From an uncultured Methylomonas sp. (GTDB taxonomy: Bacteria; Pseudomonadota; Gammaproteobacteria; Methylococcales; Methylomonadaceae), in the NCBI GenBank assembly GCA_936941155.1, contig CAKZJE010000117.1:1-64000 (forward strand): 64,000 bases of DNA, read 5' to 3'. Positions 37,968 through 46,942 of the stretch are shown here, piece after piece. Within the stretch, counting starts at the first letter, position 1. Each line of letters opens with the position of its first letter. The position numbers and the translations under genes were made by a program. The notes under the pieces were generated by a model that made no database searches, had not been told where the DNA came from, and saw only the letters and a program-made list of their open reading frames with translations.

Positions 37968-39053
37968 ATGACAAGCAAAGAAATAAAAAAACTTGAAGAA
38001 GATCAACAATATGAATCTGACTCTAACGATTTACCACCTTCTGATATTGTAGCTTTCAACGAATTAAGATCTTGTGCAGACCTTTTGAGACTTTATAATT
38101 CAGAACAACCTGACGGCACAAGGCAACTAGATATTCAACCTAACTTCCAGCGAGATGTTGTTTGGTCAAAGCCTGACCAAACAAGATTTATTGATAGCTT
38201 AACAAAGCAATTGCCCATCCCAAGTATGTGCATAAGTCTGGATTACAAAACAGACAAACGCTTAGTCATTGATGGTTTGCAACGAATGCAGACTATTATA
38301 AATTTCTTATCAAATGATGAATGGAAGCTTTCTGAATTAAATGATATAGATGAAAGATTGTCAGGAAAGACAGTTCATACTATCAAAACAAAATCAAAAG
38401 ATGTTTATGACCGTGTGCAAAACGTGATGATTCCTATAACGGTCATAAGATGCGATTATTCAAAACCACAACATAATGAATATCTTTTTACAATATTTCG
38501 TAGATTAAACTCTGGTGGTGTAAAACTAAATAATCAAGAAATTAGAAACTGTATTTTTAGTGGTTCTTTAAATGCTTTATTAAAAGAACTGGCTAAATCA
38601 AACGAAACAAAAAAACTCTTTGGAGTTAAAACTAGGTTTGCTAACGAGGAAATAATACTTCGTTTTTTTGCTTTTAATGAAAACTTATCTATTTATAGAG
38701 GTAGTCTCTCTAAGTTTTTAAACGATTATATGAGCGAAAATAGAAGCCTAGCACAATATAAAATTCAATCACATCAGGATTTATATTTAACAACAACTAA
38801 GATCATTTATGAAAAAATATTTGATAAGTCTTCAGCATCATCTTACGGTAAAACATTTCTTGAAGGACTGCTATATGGAGTTTCTCAAAACATTGAAAAA
38901 CTTAAAAATGAAAGTGATGATAAATTAAAAACTCTTTTTCAAAATTTTAAAAGTTTGCCTGAATATAGTGTTGAAAGCTTGAAAGAAGGTCTTTCAGCTC
39001 AAGATAAAGTTATGAAGCGTTTATCAGCATCTAAAACATGTTTTGGTCAATAA
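37968..39053 (+). CDS. DUF262 (GmrS-like N-terminal domain) protein
   Basis: The 361-residue protein has the DUF262 signature: IQPNFQRDVVW (56-66), FIDSLTKQLPIPSMCI, and LVIDGLQRMQTI, where IDGLQR (101-106) is the ParB/Srx-like nucleotide-handling motif, usually DGQQR. LFTIFRRLNSGGVKLNNQE also fits. DUF262 is the N-terminal half of the type IV restriction enzyme GmrSD, but the DUF1524 nuclease half is missing. Instead, a HEPN protein is encoded 2 bases downstream. It lies 86 bases after gyrA on the same strand and is AT-rich compared with gyrA. A defence or toxin-antitoxin role is inferred. Confidence 0.78.
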   Translation: MTSKEIKKLEEDQQYESDSNDLPPSDIVAFNELRSCADLLRLYNSEQPDGTRQLDIQPNFQRDVVWSKPDQTRFIDSLTKQLPIPSMCISLDYKTDKRLVIDGLQRMQTIINFLSNDEWKLSELNDIDERLSGKTVHTIKTKSKDVYDRVQNVMIPITVIRCDYSKPQHNEYLFTIFRRLNSGGVKLNNQEIRNCIFSGSLNALLKELAKSNETKKLFGVKTRFANEEIILRFFAFNENLSIYRGSLSKFLNDYMSENRSLAQYKIQSHQDLYLTTTKIIYEKIFDKSSASSYGKTFLEGLLYGVSQNIEKLKNESDDKLKTLFQNFKSLPEYSVESLKEGLSAQDKVMKRLSASKTCFGQ

Positions 39054-39055
39054 AT

Positions 39056-39556
39056 ATGAAACCAAAAGAGCCAATAGATGACTTATTAAAAGAGCTTCAA
39101 AAGCTTTATGATAGTGATACGAATATTAATCATCAAACTTATTATTCAAAACTTGCGTTGCTAGAATTATCTGGCTGGTTAGAAGACGTTTTAGATGAAA
39201 TAATTTTAACTTATGGACGTTCTAAATTAGCAGAACCTAAAAATATCGAAAAATTAGAAAAAGAAATAGTTAAGAAAACTTATGGTTGTGACTATAAACT
39301 ACACTTTAGAGAGATGTTAATTCAAGTGATAGGTATAACAAATGTTGAAAAGTTAGAAGATACTTTAAAAAACATGGGAAATTTTCAAACTCTTGTTGAT
39401 CAATTAAGTTCTATTTACAACGCTAGAAACTCAGCAGCGCACACATCTATTGCAGGTACAATGAAAACATATCAAGCTCCCTCATCAATGAGAACATATT
39501 TAAGATCATTACATCCTATTTTAGAAATGGTTGAAATCGAACTAAATAAAATATAG
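39056..39556 (+). CDS. HEPN-domain protein, putative ribonuclease partner of DUF262
   Basis: This 166-residue, mostly helical protein carries RNSAAH (R124-H129), the Rx4H catalytic motif of HEPN ribonucleases, within a helix SSIYNARNSAAHTS. The N-terminal helix YYSKLALLELSGWLEDVLDE resembles the RiboL-PSP/MAE_28990 type of HEPN protein often linked to restriction-like genes. The frame could start at 39038, overlapping the upstream gene; I chose the ATG at 39056, 2 bases after that gene's stop. It probably acts with the DUF262 protein, as effector or toxin. Function is inferred. Confidence 0.72.
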   Translation: MKPKEPIDDLLKELQKLYDSDTNINHQTYYSKLALLELSGWLEDVLDEIILTYGRSKLAEPKNIEKLEKEIVKKTYGCDYKLHFREMLIQVIGITNVEKLEDTLKNMGNFQTLVDQLSSIYNARNSAAHTSIAGTMKTYQAPSSMRTYLRSLHPILEMVEIELNKI

Positions 39557-39695
39557 CACAATAGCAATTTCTTTAGCTTGAATGTTCTGTCTTTATCAGA
39601 GATAAACATTATGCTAATCCAACAAATTAGTTTTCAAGAATGTCTCTTTAAATTTCTCCAAAATTACAGATGAGAGACAACCCACATTTATATTT

Positions 39696-40145
39696 ATGAT
39701 ATTCAACACCCCCTCAGACACACTTGAAGTGTCTGCTGCCATCCGCGATGCCGTCGCGCCCGTATTTTTATTAACCGGCATTGGTTCATTTCTAGGCGTT
39801 ATCGTCAACCGCTTAGGGCGTGCCATTGACCGCGCACGGCATTTAAACGCCTTAAACGTCGAACAACGCAAAAAATACCTCGAAGAACTCGACATTATCG
39901 GGCAACGAACCACTTGGATGCGCTGGTCGGTAGGCTTATTCATCTTTGCCGGACTGTGCATTTCGCTATCCATTGCGCTGATATTCATCGCTGTAGCCAG
40001 CAAAATCAATTTATCCAATTACGTTTTAAGCACCTTTATTACCGCGATGTTTTCGTTAATTTTTGGTATTCTGTGCTTTCTTAGAGAAATTATTTTAGCA
40101 ACGCGCGAAGTGATTACGAGGCATCGGCAAGACCTACACGAATGA
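39696..40145 (+). CDS. DUF2721 family membrane protein
   Basis: The 149-residue protein has a hydrophobic N-terminal segment (APVFLLTGIGSFLGVIV), a polar loop rich in Arg and Lys (NRLGRAIDRARHLNAL), then two strong transmembrane helices (about 77-98 and 108-127). This is the layout of DUF2721 proteins, which have no known function. It lies between the HEPN gene and serC. Its base composition is closer to the housekeeping genes than to the HEPN pair. Confidence 0.7.
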   Translation: MIFNTPSDTLEVSAAIRDAVAPVFLLTGIGSFLGVIVNRLGRAIDRARHLNALNVEQRKKYLEELDIIGQRTTWMRWSVGLFIFAGLCISLSIALIFIAVASKINLSNYVLSTFITAMFSLIFGILCFLREIILATREVITRHRQDLHE

Positions 40146-40248
40146 ATGATGTGAAAAAGTTAAAAATCCATCAATTCATTTAATTGCATTCCTTTTTCAC
40201 TCGTTTTCTAAATGTAAACGAGACAAACAAAACCTAACGGAGAAAATA

Positions 40249-41328
40249 ATGAGCAGAGTTTTTAATTTCAGTGCCGGGCCGTCCATGTTGCCGGAATCCG
40301 TGTTGCAACAAGCCCAAGCTGAAATGTTAGATTGGCAAGGCAGCGGCATGTCGGTGATGGAAATGAGCCATCGCGGTGCGGAATTTATGTCTATCGCTGA
40401 ACAAATGAAACAGGATTTGATTGAATTAATGGCGATTCCTGCCAATTATAAAGTGTTGTTTTTACAAGGCGGCGCGACCGGACAATTTTCCTTTATTCCA
40501 CAAAACATTCTGCGCGGCAAAACTAAAGCGTGTTATGTCAATACGGGCGCGTGGTCAACCAAAGCAATTCAAGATGCGGGCGCGTATTGCGATGTGCTTG
40601 TTTCAGCAACGTCTGAAAGCAGTAAATTTACGACGATTCCAGCTATCGCTGATTGGGCGATTGATCAAGATGCCGCCTATTTGCATTACACCAGCAACGA
40701 AACCATTCACGGTGTGGAATTTCAGGAAACACCCGATTCAAAAGGCTTGCCGCTGGTTTCTGATATGTCTTCTAATATTTTGTCACGTCCAGTGGATGTG
40801 AGTCAGTACGGGATTATTTACGCCGGTTCGCAAAAAAATATGGGGCCTGCGGGCGTGACAGTCGTTATTGTGCGTGATGATTTGTGCGGCGATGTAATGA
40901 AAGGTTTGCCGGATGCGTTCAATTACGCGGTGCAAGCAAAAAATGATTCGATGTTGAATACGCCCGCATCTTATAGTTGGTATTTGGTCGGCTTGGTGTT
41001 GCAATGGCTGAAACAACAAGGCGGCGTGGCTGCGATTGAACAACATAATATTGCCAAAGCTGCACGTTTATATGCAGCGGTAGATAATTCGGCATTGTAT
41101 TCAAATCCTGTTGAAATAGCTTATCGCTCACGGATGAATGTGCCGTTTGTGTTGTCGGATGCTGGTTTAGATAAAGCCTTTTTAGCGGGTGCAGAAAAAG
41201 CCGGACTCACTTCATTAAAAGGTCATCGTTCAGTCGGTGGAATGCGTGCCAGTATTTACAACGCGATGCCAGATGCAGCAATCACTGCGCTGATTGACTA
41301 CATGGCAGAATTCGAACGCACTCATTAA
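40249..41328 (+). CDS. serC: phosphoserine aminotransferase
   Basis: SerC makes phosphoserine from 3-phosphohydroxypyruvate and also acts in pyridoxal phosphate synthesis. Motifs: FNFSAGPSMLPESVLQQAQ at the start, MSVMEMSHRG, LFLQGGATGQFSF, and the PLP lysine in IYAGSQKNMGPAGV. The 359-residue length is standard and a GGAG site precedes the ATG. It belongs to the gyrA-serC-pheA supraoperon. Confidence 0.97.
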   Translation: MSRVFNFSAGPSMLPESVLQQAQAEMLDWQGSGMSVMEMSHRGAEFMSIAEQMKQDLIELMAIPANYKVLFLQGGATGQFSFIPQNILRGKTKACYVNTGAWSTKAIQDAGAYCDVLVSATSESSKFTTIPAIADWAIDQDAAYLHYTSNETIHGVEFQETPDSKGLPLVSDMSSNILSRPVDVSQYGIIYAGSQKNMGPAGVTVVIVRDDLCGDVMKGLPDAFNYAVQAKNDSMLNTPASYSWYLVGLVLQWLKQQGGVAAIEQHNIAKAARLYAAVDNSALYSNPVEIAYRSRMNVPFVLSDAGLDKAFLAGAEKAGLTSLKGHRSVGGMRASIYNAMPDAAITALIDYMAEFERTH

Positions 41329-41409
41329 TCAGTATCCGTTTTATCGGGTTAGTTTCGGCTAATCCGATGAATTCGCATTCAATTGACAGGCAATATTTTA
41401 GGCACACGC

Positions 41410-41763
41410 ATGAAAAGAGATTGGGATTTGATACGGCAAACTTTATTGGCTGTGGAAGCCGCAGACGACGAAGAACGCATCAGCGATAATGATATTGAGG
41501 GCTGCACTCCTGAAAATTTTAACCATAATACTGTTTTGTTAACCGAGGCGGGATTGGTTCATGCGATGATACTCCCAAATCTTAAAACTACGATGGTTGG
41601 CAGTTTGACGTGGGAAGGACACGAGTTTCTTGATTCCATTCGCGATGATGTGACGTGGGATAACATCAAAAGGGTTGCCAAAGAAAAAAATATTGCACTG
41701 TCTTTTGCTTCGATTAAAGCTATCGAAAATCATTTCCTCCGCACAATCATTGCCTCGTTGTAA
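41410..41763 (+). CDS. DUF2513 family protein
   Basis: The 117-residue protein begins MKRDWDLIRQTLLAVE, the hallmark of DUF2513, and continues with NHNTVLLTEAGLVHAM and SLTWEGHEFLDSIRDD, suggesting a winged-helix-like fold. DUF2513 proteins are common in phages and accessory islands and have no established function. The frame opens at 41383, but the ATG at 41410 matches the family start. It is inserted between serC and pheA, which are adjacent in most relatives. Confidence 0.75.
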   Translation: MKRDWDLIRQTLLAVEAADDEERISDNDIEGCTPENFNHNTVLLTEAGLVHAMILPNLKTTMVGSLTWEGHEFLDSIRDDVTWDNIKRVAKEKNIALSFASIKAIENHFLRTIIASL

Positions 41764-41804
41764 GTAGATTAGTTGTTTAAGCTAACATAAAAGGACACTA
41801 CACT

Positions 41805-42893
41805 ATGTCATCCATCATTCCGCTTTCTGAATTACGCGAACAAATCGACTCTATCGACCAACAAATTTTGGCATTGCTGAATCAACGAGCCAACTGTGCT
41901 TTGGAAGTTGCCAGAACCAAACTCGCGCAAGGTGAATCCGGCACATTTTATCGTCCAGACCGTGAAGCCTTGGTGTTGCGCCGTATAAAGGAACTCAATC
42001 AAGACGGCGTGTTACCTGATGAAACGGTGATGCGCTTTTTTCGTGAGATTATGTCGGCTTGTTTGGCGTTGGAAAAACCGCTAGAAGTCGCATTTTTAGG
42101 GCCTGAAGGCACATTTACCCAGCAAGCAGCATTTAAACATTTTGGTCATGCGGTTAAAACCGTGCCTGTTGCGAATATTAACGAAATTTTTAGCACCGTC
42201 GAAAGTGGTCACTGCCAATTTGGTGTCGTACCTGTCGAAAACTCCACTGAAGGTGTCATTACTCACACTTTAGACAGATTTTTGGCTTCTCCGTTGCATA
42301 TTTGTGGCGAAGTGGAAATTCGCGTGCATCAAAATTTGATCGGCTTAACGGATGATTTGAGTAAAATCACTGAAGTTTATTCGCATCAACAATCATTAGC
42401 GCAATGTCGGCAATGGTTGGATGCGAACTTGCCACACGCCAAACGTACTGCGGTGTCGAGCAATGCAGAAGCGGCAAAAATGGCTGCGGAAAATCCTGAA
42501 AAAGCCGCGATTGCTGGTAAAGTTGCTGCGGAGTTATATCAGCTTACCTTGTTGGAAAAAAATATCGAGGACGAACCGAACAACACCACGCGCTTTATTA
42601 TCATTGGTCAGCAGCAACCCAGTTCCACCGGACTCGATAAAACCTCATTAGTCGTTTCAACGGGCAATCAATCCGGCGCATTGCACAAAATTTTGCAACC
42701 GTTCGCCCAACACGGCATCAGCATGACGCATATTGAATCGCGCCCCTCACGGCAAGGTTTGTGGGATTATGTATTTTTCATTGATATTGATGGACATAAA
42801 GACGATGAATCGGTCGCGCAAGCGTTGGAAATTCTCAGCACCAATGTCACTATGTTAAAAATTTTAGGCTCGTATCCAAAAGCGGTGATTTGA
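41805..42893 (+). CDS. pheA: bifunctional chorismate mutase / prephenate dehydratase
   Basis: This P-protein converts chorismate to prephenate and then to phenylpyruvate. Residues 1-90 form the AroQ chorismate mutase (LREQIDSIDQQILALLNQRA). The dehydratase starts near 94 (VAFLGPEGTFTQQAA) and includes VPVENSTEGVI and the catalytic-type NNTTRFIIIG. The C-terminal ACT domain (KTSLVVSTGNQSGALHKIL, then HIESRPSRQGLWDYVFFID) gives phenylalanine feedback control. It has 362 residues and an AGGAC ribosome site. Confidence 0.97.
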   Translation: MSSIIPLSELREQIDSIDQQILALLNQRANCALEVARTKLAQGESGTFYRPDREALVLRRIKELNQDGVLPDETVMRFFREIMSACLALEKPLEVAFLGPEGTFTQQAAFKHFGHAVKTVPVANINEIFSTVESGHCQFGVVPVENSTEGVITHTLDRFLASPLHICGEVEIRVHQNLIGLTDDLSKITEVYSHQQSLAQCRQWLDANLPHAKRTAVSSNAEAAKMAAENPEKAAIAGKVAAELYQLTLLEKNIEDEPNNTTRFIIIGQQQPSSTGLDKTSLVVSTGNQSGALHKILQPFAQHGISMTHIESRPSRQGLWDYVFFIDIDGHKDDESVAQALEILSTNVTMLKILGSYPKAVI

Positions 42894-42962
42894 TTTTCCA
42901 TTTTCACCAACAACCGTCTTTTTAAACAATCCGAACTTTAACCTCTAATTTTGTGCCTCAAC

Positions 42963-44069
42963 ATGTCTAACTGCGATTCATTATTTAACCTCGCCTTATC
43001 GGGCGTGCAAAAACTTATTCCTTACGTTCCTGGAAAACCCATTGAAGAATTACAACGCGAATTGGGTTTAACCGAAGTGATTAAATTAGCTTCAAATGAA
43101 AATCCATTAGGTGTCAGTCCAAAAGCTTTAGCGGCAATTCATAAGGCATTGCCAGAACTAACTCTTTATCCTGATGGCAGCGGTTTTAAATTGAAAAATG
43201 CTTTGGCAAATAAACTCAATATTGAAACCAATCAAATTACTTTAGGCAATGGCTCTAATGAAATATTGGAATTAGTGGCACGAACTTTTGTAAATCCTGA
43301 TTTAAACGTAGTGTTTTCTCAACATGCCTTTGCGGTTTATCCCATTGTGACGCAAGCGGTAGGCGCGACAGCGAATATTGTGCCTGCGATTAATTATGGG
43401 CATGATTTAAACGGTATGTTAAATGCGGTGAATGAAAAAACGCGCGTTGTTTTTATTGCCAATCCCAATAATCCGACTGGCACATTATTAGAATCAGCGG
43501 AATTGAAAGCGTTTATTGCGGCATTACCAAAAACCGTAATTTGTGTTTTGGATGAAGCTTATTTTGAATATATGGCGGATGATAAAAAATCCGATTCGAT
43601 TAATTGGATTAAAGAATATCCGAATTTAATTGTGAGTCGCACTTTTTCTAAAGCGTATGGTTTAGCGGGATTGCGAGTGGGTTATAGCATTTCCAATCCG
43701 ATTATTGCCGATTTATTGAATCGGGTCAGACAGCCTTTTAATAATAATAGTTTGGCATTAACGGCGGCGGAAGCGGCTTTAGAGGATAGTGATTATTTGC
43801 AAAAAACAATTGCAACCAATAATAGCGGTATGATGCAATTAACGAATGTGTTTGCACAATTAGGTTTGCAATGGATTCCCTCAGCGGCGAATTTTGTGTC
43901 AGTGGATTTAAATCGTGTAGCGATGCCGATTTATCAAGCGTTATTGCAAAAAGGTGTGATTGTGCGTCCGGTGGCGAATTATGAAATGCCGAATCATTTG
44001 CGGATTAGTATTGGTACGGAATATGAGAATCAAAAGTTTATTGATGCGTTAGCGCAAGTGTTGAATTGA
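42963..44069 (+). CDS. hisC: HisC2-type histidinol-phosphate / aromatic aminotransferase
   Basis: This 368-residue PLP enzyme begins like the Pseudomonas supraoperon HisC (GVQKLIPYVPGKPIEELQRE) and shows KLASNENPLG, LYPDGSGFKLK, LGNGSNEILELVARTF, NPNNPTGTLL, CVLDEAYFEY and SRTFSKAYGLAGLRVGY with the PLP lysine. Set between pheA and tyrA, it probably transaminates aromatic keto acids as well as, or instead of, the histidine intermediate. The frame opens at a TTG (42951), but the ATG at 42963 is preferred. The PARIS-like ariA gene starts 1 base after its stop. Confidence 0.92.
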   Translation: MSNCDSLFNLALSGVQKLIPYVPGKPIEELQRELGLTEVIKLASNENPLGVSPKALAAIHKALPELTLYPDGSGFKLKNALANKLNIETNQITLGNGSNEILELVARTFVNPDLNVVFSQHAFAVYPIVTQAVGATANIVPAINYGHDLNGMLNAVNEKTRVVFIANPNNPTGTLLESAELKAFIAALPKTVICVLDEAYFEYMADDKKSDSINWIKEYPNLIVSRTFSKAYGLAGLRVGYSISNPIIADLLNRVRQPFNNNSLALTAAEAALEDSDYLQKTIATNNSGMMQLTNVFAQLGLQWIPSAANFVSVDLNRVAMPIYQALLQKGVIVRPVANYEMPNHLRISIGTEYENQKFIDALAQVLN

Positions 44070-44070
44070 A

Positions 44071-45012
44071 ATGATTGAAGAACCCGTTAAATACATTACA
44101 AAAGTTGAAATTTCTGGTCTTTGGGGGAGATATGATATTGGGTGGAATTTACACCCTGATGTGAATGTTTTAGCGGGAATTAATGGCAGTGGGAAAACAA
44201 CCATTCTAAAACTTTTGTCATTAACATCATCTGAATTAGATTCAAAAGTAACAGGAATTCTTAAATTAACTTTTAATAATAACCAGATATTTCAACAAAC
44301 ACCAATACCAGCAACGATTCAAAAAGAAAGTATCTCCAATAGTGGCAAGCGACAAGTTTCAGTAGACTTTGCTTTTAAAATATTACTAGCCCCTTATGAA
44401 GCGACTTTTATCAACACATTCGATACTGAATTAAAACCTTCGGAAGCTGTACAGAAACTTTCTGATGACCGCGTTAAATCAGAATTAGACTGGGAGCTTT
44501 ATCAATTACAGGAAAAATATAAAGACTATCAAATAAATATTGCAAGAAAAAAAGAAACAGTATTTAAGGATAATAGAGGTAATCCTTTTTATGATAATGT
44601 CGTTATAGAATTTAGAAGGCTTAGTTATCCACAAGAAAGGCTTTTAGAAATTATTGATGAGTTATTTTTAGAAACAGGAAAAAAAGTTAATCGTGATAAA
44701 AATGAACTAGAGTTTTTATTAGGCGATAAAGAAATTAACGCTTATCAATTATCATCTGGTGAAAAACAGCTTTTAGTTATTTTATTAACAGTTTTAGTTC
44801 AAGATAATAAACCAGCTATTTTATTAATGGATGAGCCGGAAATATCTTTGCATATTGAATGGCAGCGCAAATTGATTAAATATGTTCGTGAATTAAATCC
44901 AAATGTACAACTGATTATTGCTACGCATTCACCAGATATTATTATCAAAGGTTGGCTTGATAAAGTCGCTAATATCGAAGATATTATTGTTAAGGATAAC
45001 GCAGTAGCATGA
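44071..45012 (+). CDS. ariA: AAA ATPase, AriA-like (PARIS-type defence)
   Basis: A 313-residue ABC/AAA_15-type ATPase with VEISGLWGRYDIGW, Walker A GINGSGKT (36-43), the signature YQLSSGEKQLLVILL, Walker B ILLMDEPEISLHIEWQ and the H-loop IIATHSPDIII. It overlaps the downstream DUF4435 gene by 4 bases. An ATPase coupled to a DUF4435/TOPRIM-like protein is the layout of PARIS, where AriA senses phage anti-restriction proteins and releases the AriB nuclease. The start codon is 1 base after the hisC stop, so it probably rides on the host operon. No target region for a trigger protein can be judged by eye. Confidence 0.75.
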   Translation: MIEEPVKYITKVEISGLWGRYDIGWNLHPDVNVLAGINGSGKTTILKLLSLTSSELDSKVTGILKLTFNNNQIFQQTPIPATIQKESISNSGKRQVSVDFAFKILLAPYEATFINTFDTELKPSEAVQKLSDDRVKSELDWELYQLQEKYKDYQINIARKKETVFKDNRGNPFYDNVVIEFRRLSYPQERLLEIIDELFLETGKKVNRDKNELEFLLGDKEINAYQLSSGEKQLLVILLTVLVQDNKPAILLMDEPEISLHIEWQRKLIKYVRELNPNVQLIIATHSPDIIIKGWLDKVANIEDIIVKDNAVA

Positions 45013-46025
45013 CAAAACATCCTTTTTCACAATATATTTCCTCTGAACGAGAAGAAGGCATTGCTACACTTTCGGCTAAAAAAAATCCTACAAAGGTATT
45101 TGTTTATGTAGAAGATATTACCGATGTCGGCTTTTGGTATGGTATTTTAAGTCCTTATGAAAAATCAAATAATATTAAGTTTGATATTTCGCCTCCTTAT
45201 TCAGAAAATAATCTCACAACTGGAAAAGACCAGTTAATAAAATTATTTCCAAATACAGATAAATATTTCATTATTTGCTTAGATAGCGATTATGATTATC
45301 TTTTACAATCAGAGCTTGCTCAGACAGTTAAAAACAATCCTTATATTTTCCAAACTTATGCTTATGCAGTGGAAAATTTAAAATGCTATGCAGAAAGTCT
45401 GAATTCCCTTTGCGTCAAAGCCACAAACAATACAGACGAAATCGTTGATTTGTCTTATTTATTACTTGAATACTCTAAAATTATCTATCCTTTGCTAGTT
45501 TGGAATCTATATTATTACGCTGAAAAAAACCATGCGCATTTTTCAATCAGTGACTTTTGCAAAATTGTTACATTAGATTCGCTTACAACTGTTAATTACG
45601 CATCAGAATTAACCAGTTTAAAATCTTCGGTTGACTCTAAATTAAGCACTTTCCCTGTTAATGTAACTTTGGAAAATTTTACTAGCCAACTAAATAATCT
45701 AGGTTTAAATGAAACGAATTCGTATTTATTTATGAATGGTCATGCGCTTTATGATTTTATGGCAAAGTTTCTGATAAAAATTTGTGATACATTAAAAGCT
45801 AGTTATATTTCTGAAATTGAAAAAATAGCAAAAACTGATGAAGAATTGCGTAATAAGAAAGGTCATTACTACAATGCAATAAAAGCAACGCCAATTACTT
45901 TTCTTTTGGCAAATAATGAAAAATTTACTGACTGCTTTATCTTCAAAGAAAAAATAAAAAAAGATATTGAAAGTTATTTAGCCACTTTTAAACATAAACA
46001 ACTAACTCAGGGAATGAATTCATAA
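45009..46025 (+). CDS. ariB: DUF4435 TOPRIM-like effector, AriB-like (PARIS-type defence)
   Basis: The 338-residue protein carries TOPRIM-like acidic residues: E35 in VFVYVEDITDVGFW, and D92/D94 in IICLDSDYDYL. This matches DUF4435, the effector family of PARIS, where AriB cleaves host tRNA once freed by AriA. The C-terminal 200 residues are mainly helical. It overlaps ariA by 4 bases at the start and tyrA by 1 base at the stop (TAATG). So it is threaded into the aromatic operon without a gap. The trigger and the RNA target are unknown here. Confidence 0.75.
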   Translation: MTKHPFSQYISSEREEGIATLSAKKNPTKVFVYVEDITDVGFWYGILSPYEKSNNIKFDISPPYSENNLTTGKDQLIKLFPNTDKYFIICLDSDYDYLLQSELAQTVKNNPYIFQTYAYAVENLKCYAESLNSLCVKATNNTDEIVDLSYLLLEYSKIIYPLLVWNLYYYAEKNHAHFSISDFCKIVTLDSLTTVNYASELTSLKSSVDSKLSTFPVNVTLENFTSQLNNLGLNETNSYLFMNGHALYDFMAKFLIKICDTLKASYISEIEKIAKTDEELRNKKGHYYNAIKATPITFLLANNEKFTDCFIFKEKIKKDIESYLATFKHKQLTQGMNS

Positions 46026-46906
46026 TGTTTAATAAACTCTGCATTATCGGAGTCGGTTTAATCGGTGGCTCTATCGCAAAAACAGCCCGACAAAATCACT
46101 TAACAAAAAACATTGTCGGTTTTGGACGCGAGCAAGACGAAGAAAATTTAACAGCTGCCAAAGAATTTGGCGTAATTGATGAATATTATTTAAACCTCGC
46201 CGATGCTGTTTTAGAGGCGGATTGCGTCATCATTGCCACGCCTGTTGCCAGCTTTCAGACGATTTTTCAAACCTTAAAACAAAATAATCTTTGGTCAGAA
46301 AAAACCATTTACACCGACGTTGGCAGCACCAAAGGTAATATTATCGCCGCTGCTGAACAGGTTTTCGGCTTTGTCCCTGACAATTTTGTCCCCGCGCATC
46401 CCATCGCTGGCGCAGAACAAAGCGGCGTACACGCTGCCATCGTGGATTTATACCTCAACAAACGCTTAATTATTACCCCCGTCAGCAATACCAACCCCGA
46501 AGCTGTGCAAAAAATCCAAAATTTTTGGGAAGGCTTGGGCGCAATCGTTTCCATCATGGACGCACAGCAGCATGACAAAGTGTTAGCCGCCACTAGCCAT
46601 TTGCCGCATTTATTGGCGTTCGCTTTAACAGATATGCTCGGACATCAAGACGAAGAAAGCGAAATTTTCAAATACGCAGCGGGCGGTTTTCGGGATTTTA
46701 CCCGCATTGCCTCCAGCGACCCAACTATGTGGGCGGACATTTGCAGCGCGAACAAAGATGCTATTTTGCCGTTAATCGAGCAATTGCAGTCAGAATTGGC
46801 TAAAATACAAGGTTTGCTGATGAATGACGATTACAAAGTACTTTTTGCAACGTTTACTTATGCTAAATCGGCGCGACAACGGTTTTTAGATCAGTTTAAA
46901 CAATGA
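46025..46906 (+). CDS. tyrA: prephenate / arogenate dehydrogenase
   Basis: TyrA oxidatively decarboxylates prephenate or arogenate on the way to tyrosine. The NAD-binding motif IIGVGLIGGSIAKTAR is at the N terminus. YTDVGSTKGNII, FVPAHPIAGAEQSGV and the catalytic region AATSHLPHLLAFAL follow. At 293 residues it is the single-domain form, not fused to aroA as in Pseudomonas. Its ATG shares a base with the ariB stop. Confidence 0.96.
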   Translation: MFNKLCIIGVGLIGGSIAKTARQNHLTKNIVGFGREQDEENLTAAKEFGVIDEYYLNLADAVLEADCVIIATPVASFQTIFQTLKQNNLWSEKTIYTDVGSTKGNIIAAAEQVFGFVPDNFVPAHPIAGAEQSGVHAAIVDLYLNKRLIITPVSNTNPEAVQKIQNFWEGLGAIVSIMDAQQHDKVLAATSHLPHLLAFALTDMLGHQDEESEIFKYAAGGFRDFTRIASSDPTMWADICSANKDAILPLIEQLQSELAKIQGLLMNDDYKVLFATFTYAKSARQRFLDQFKQ

Positions 46907-46942
46907 TTATTTTCAAAATAATTGTACGCGGGAGTTTATAAA

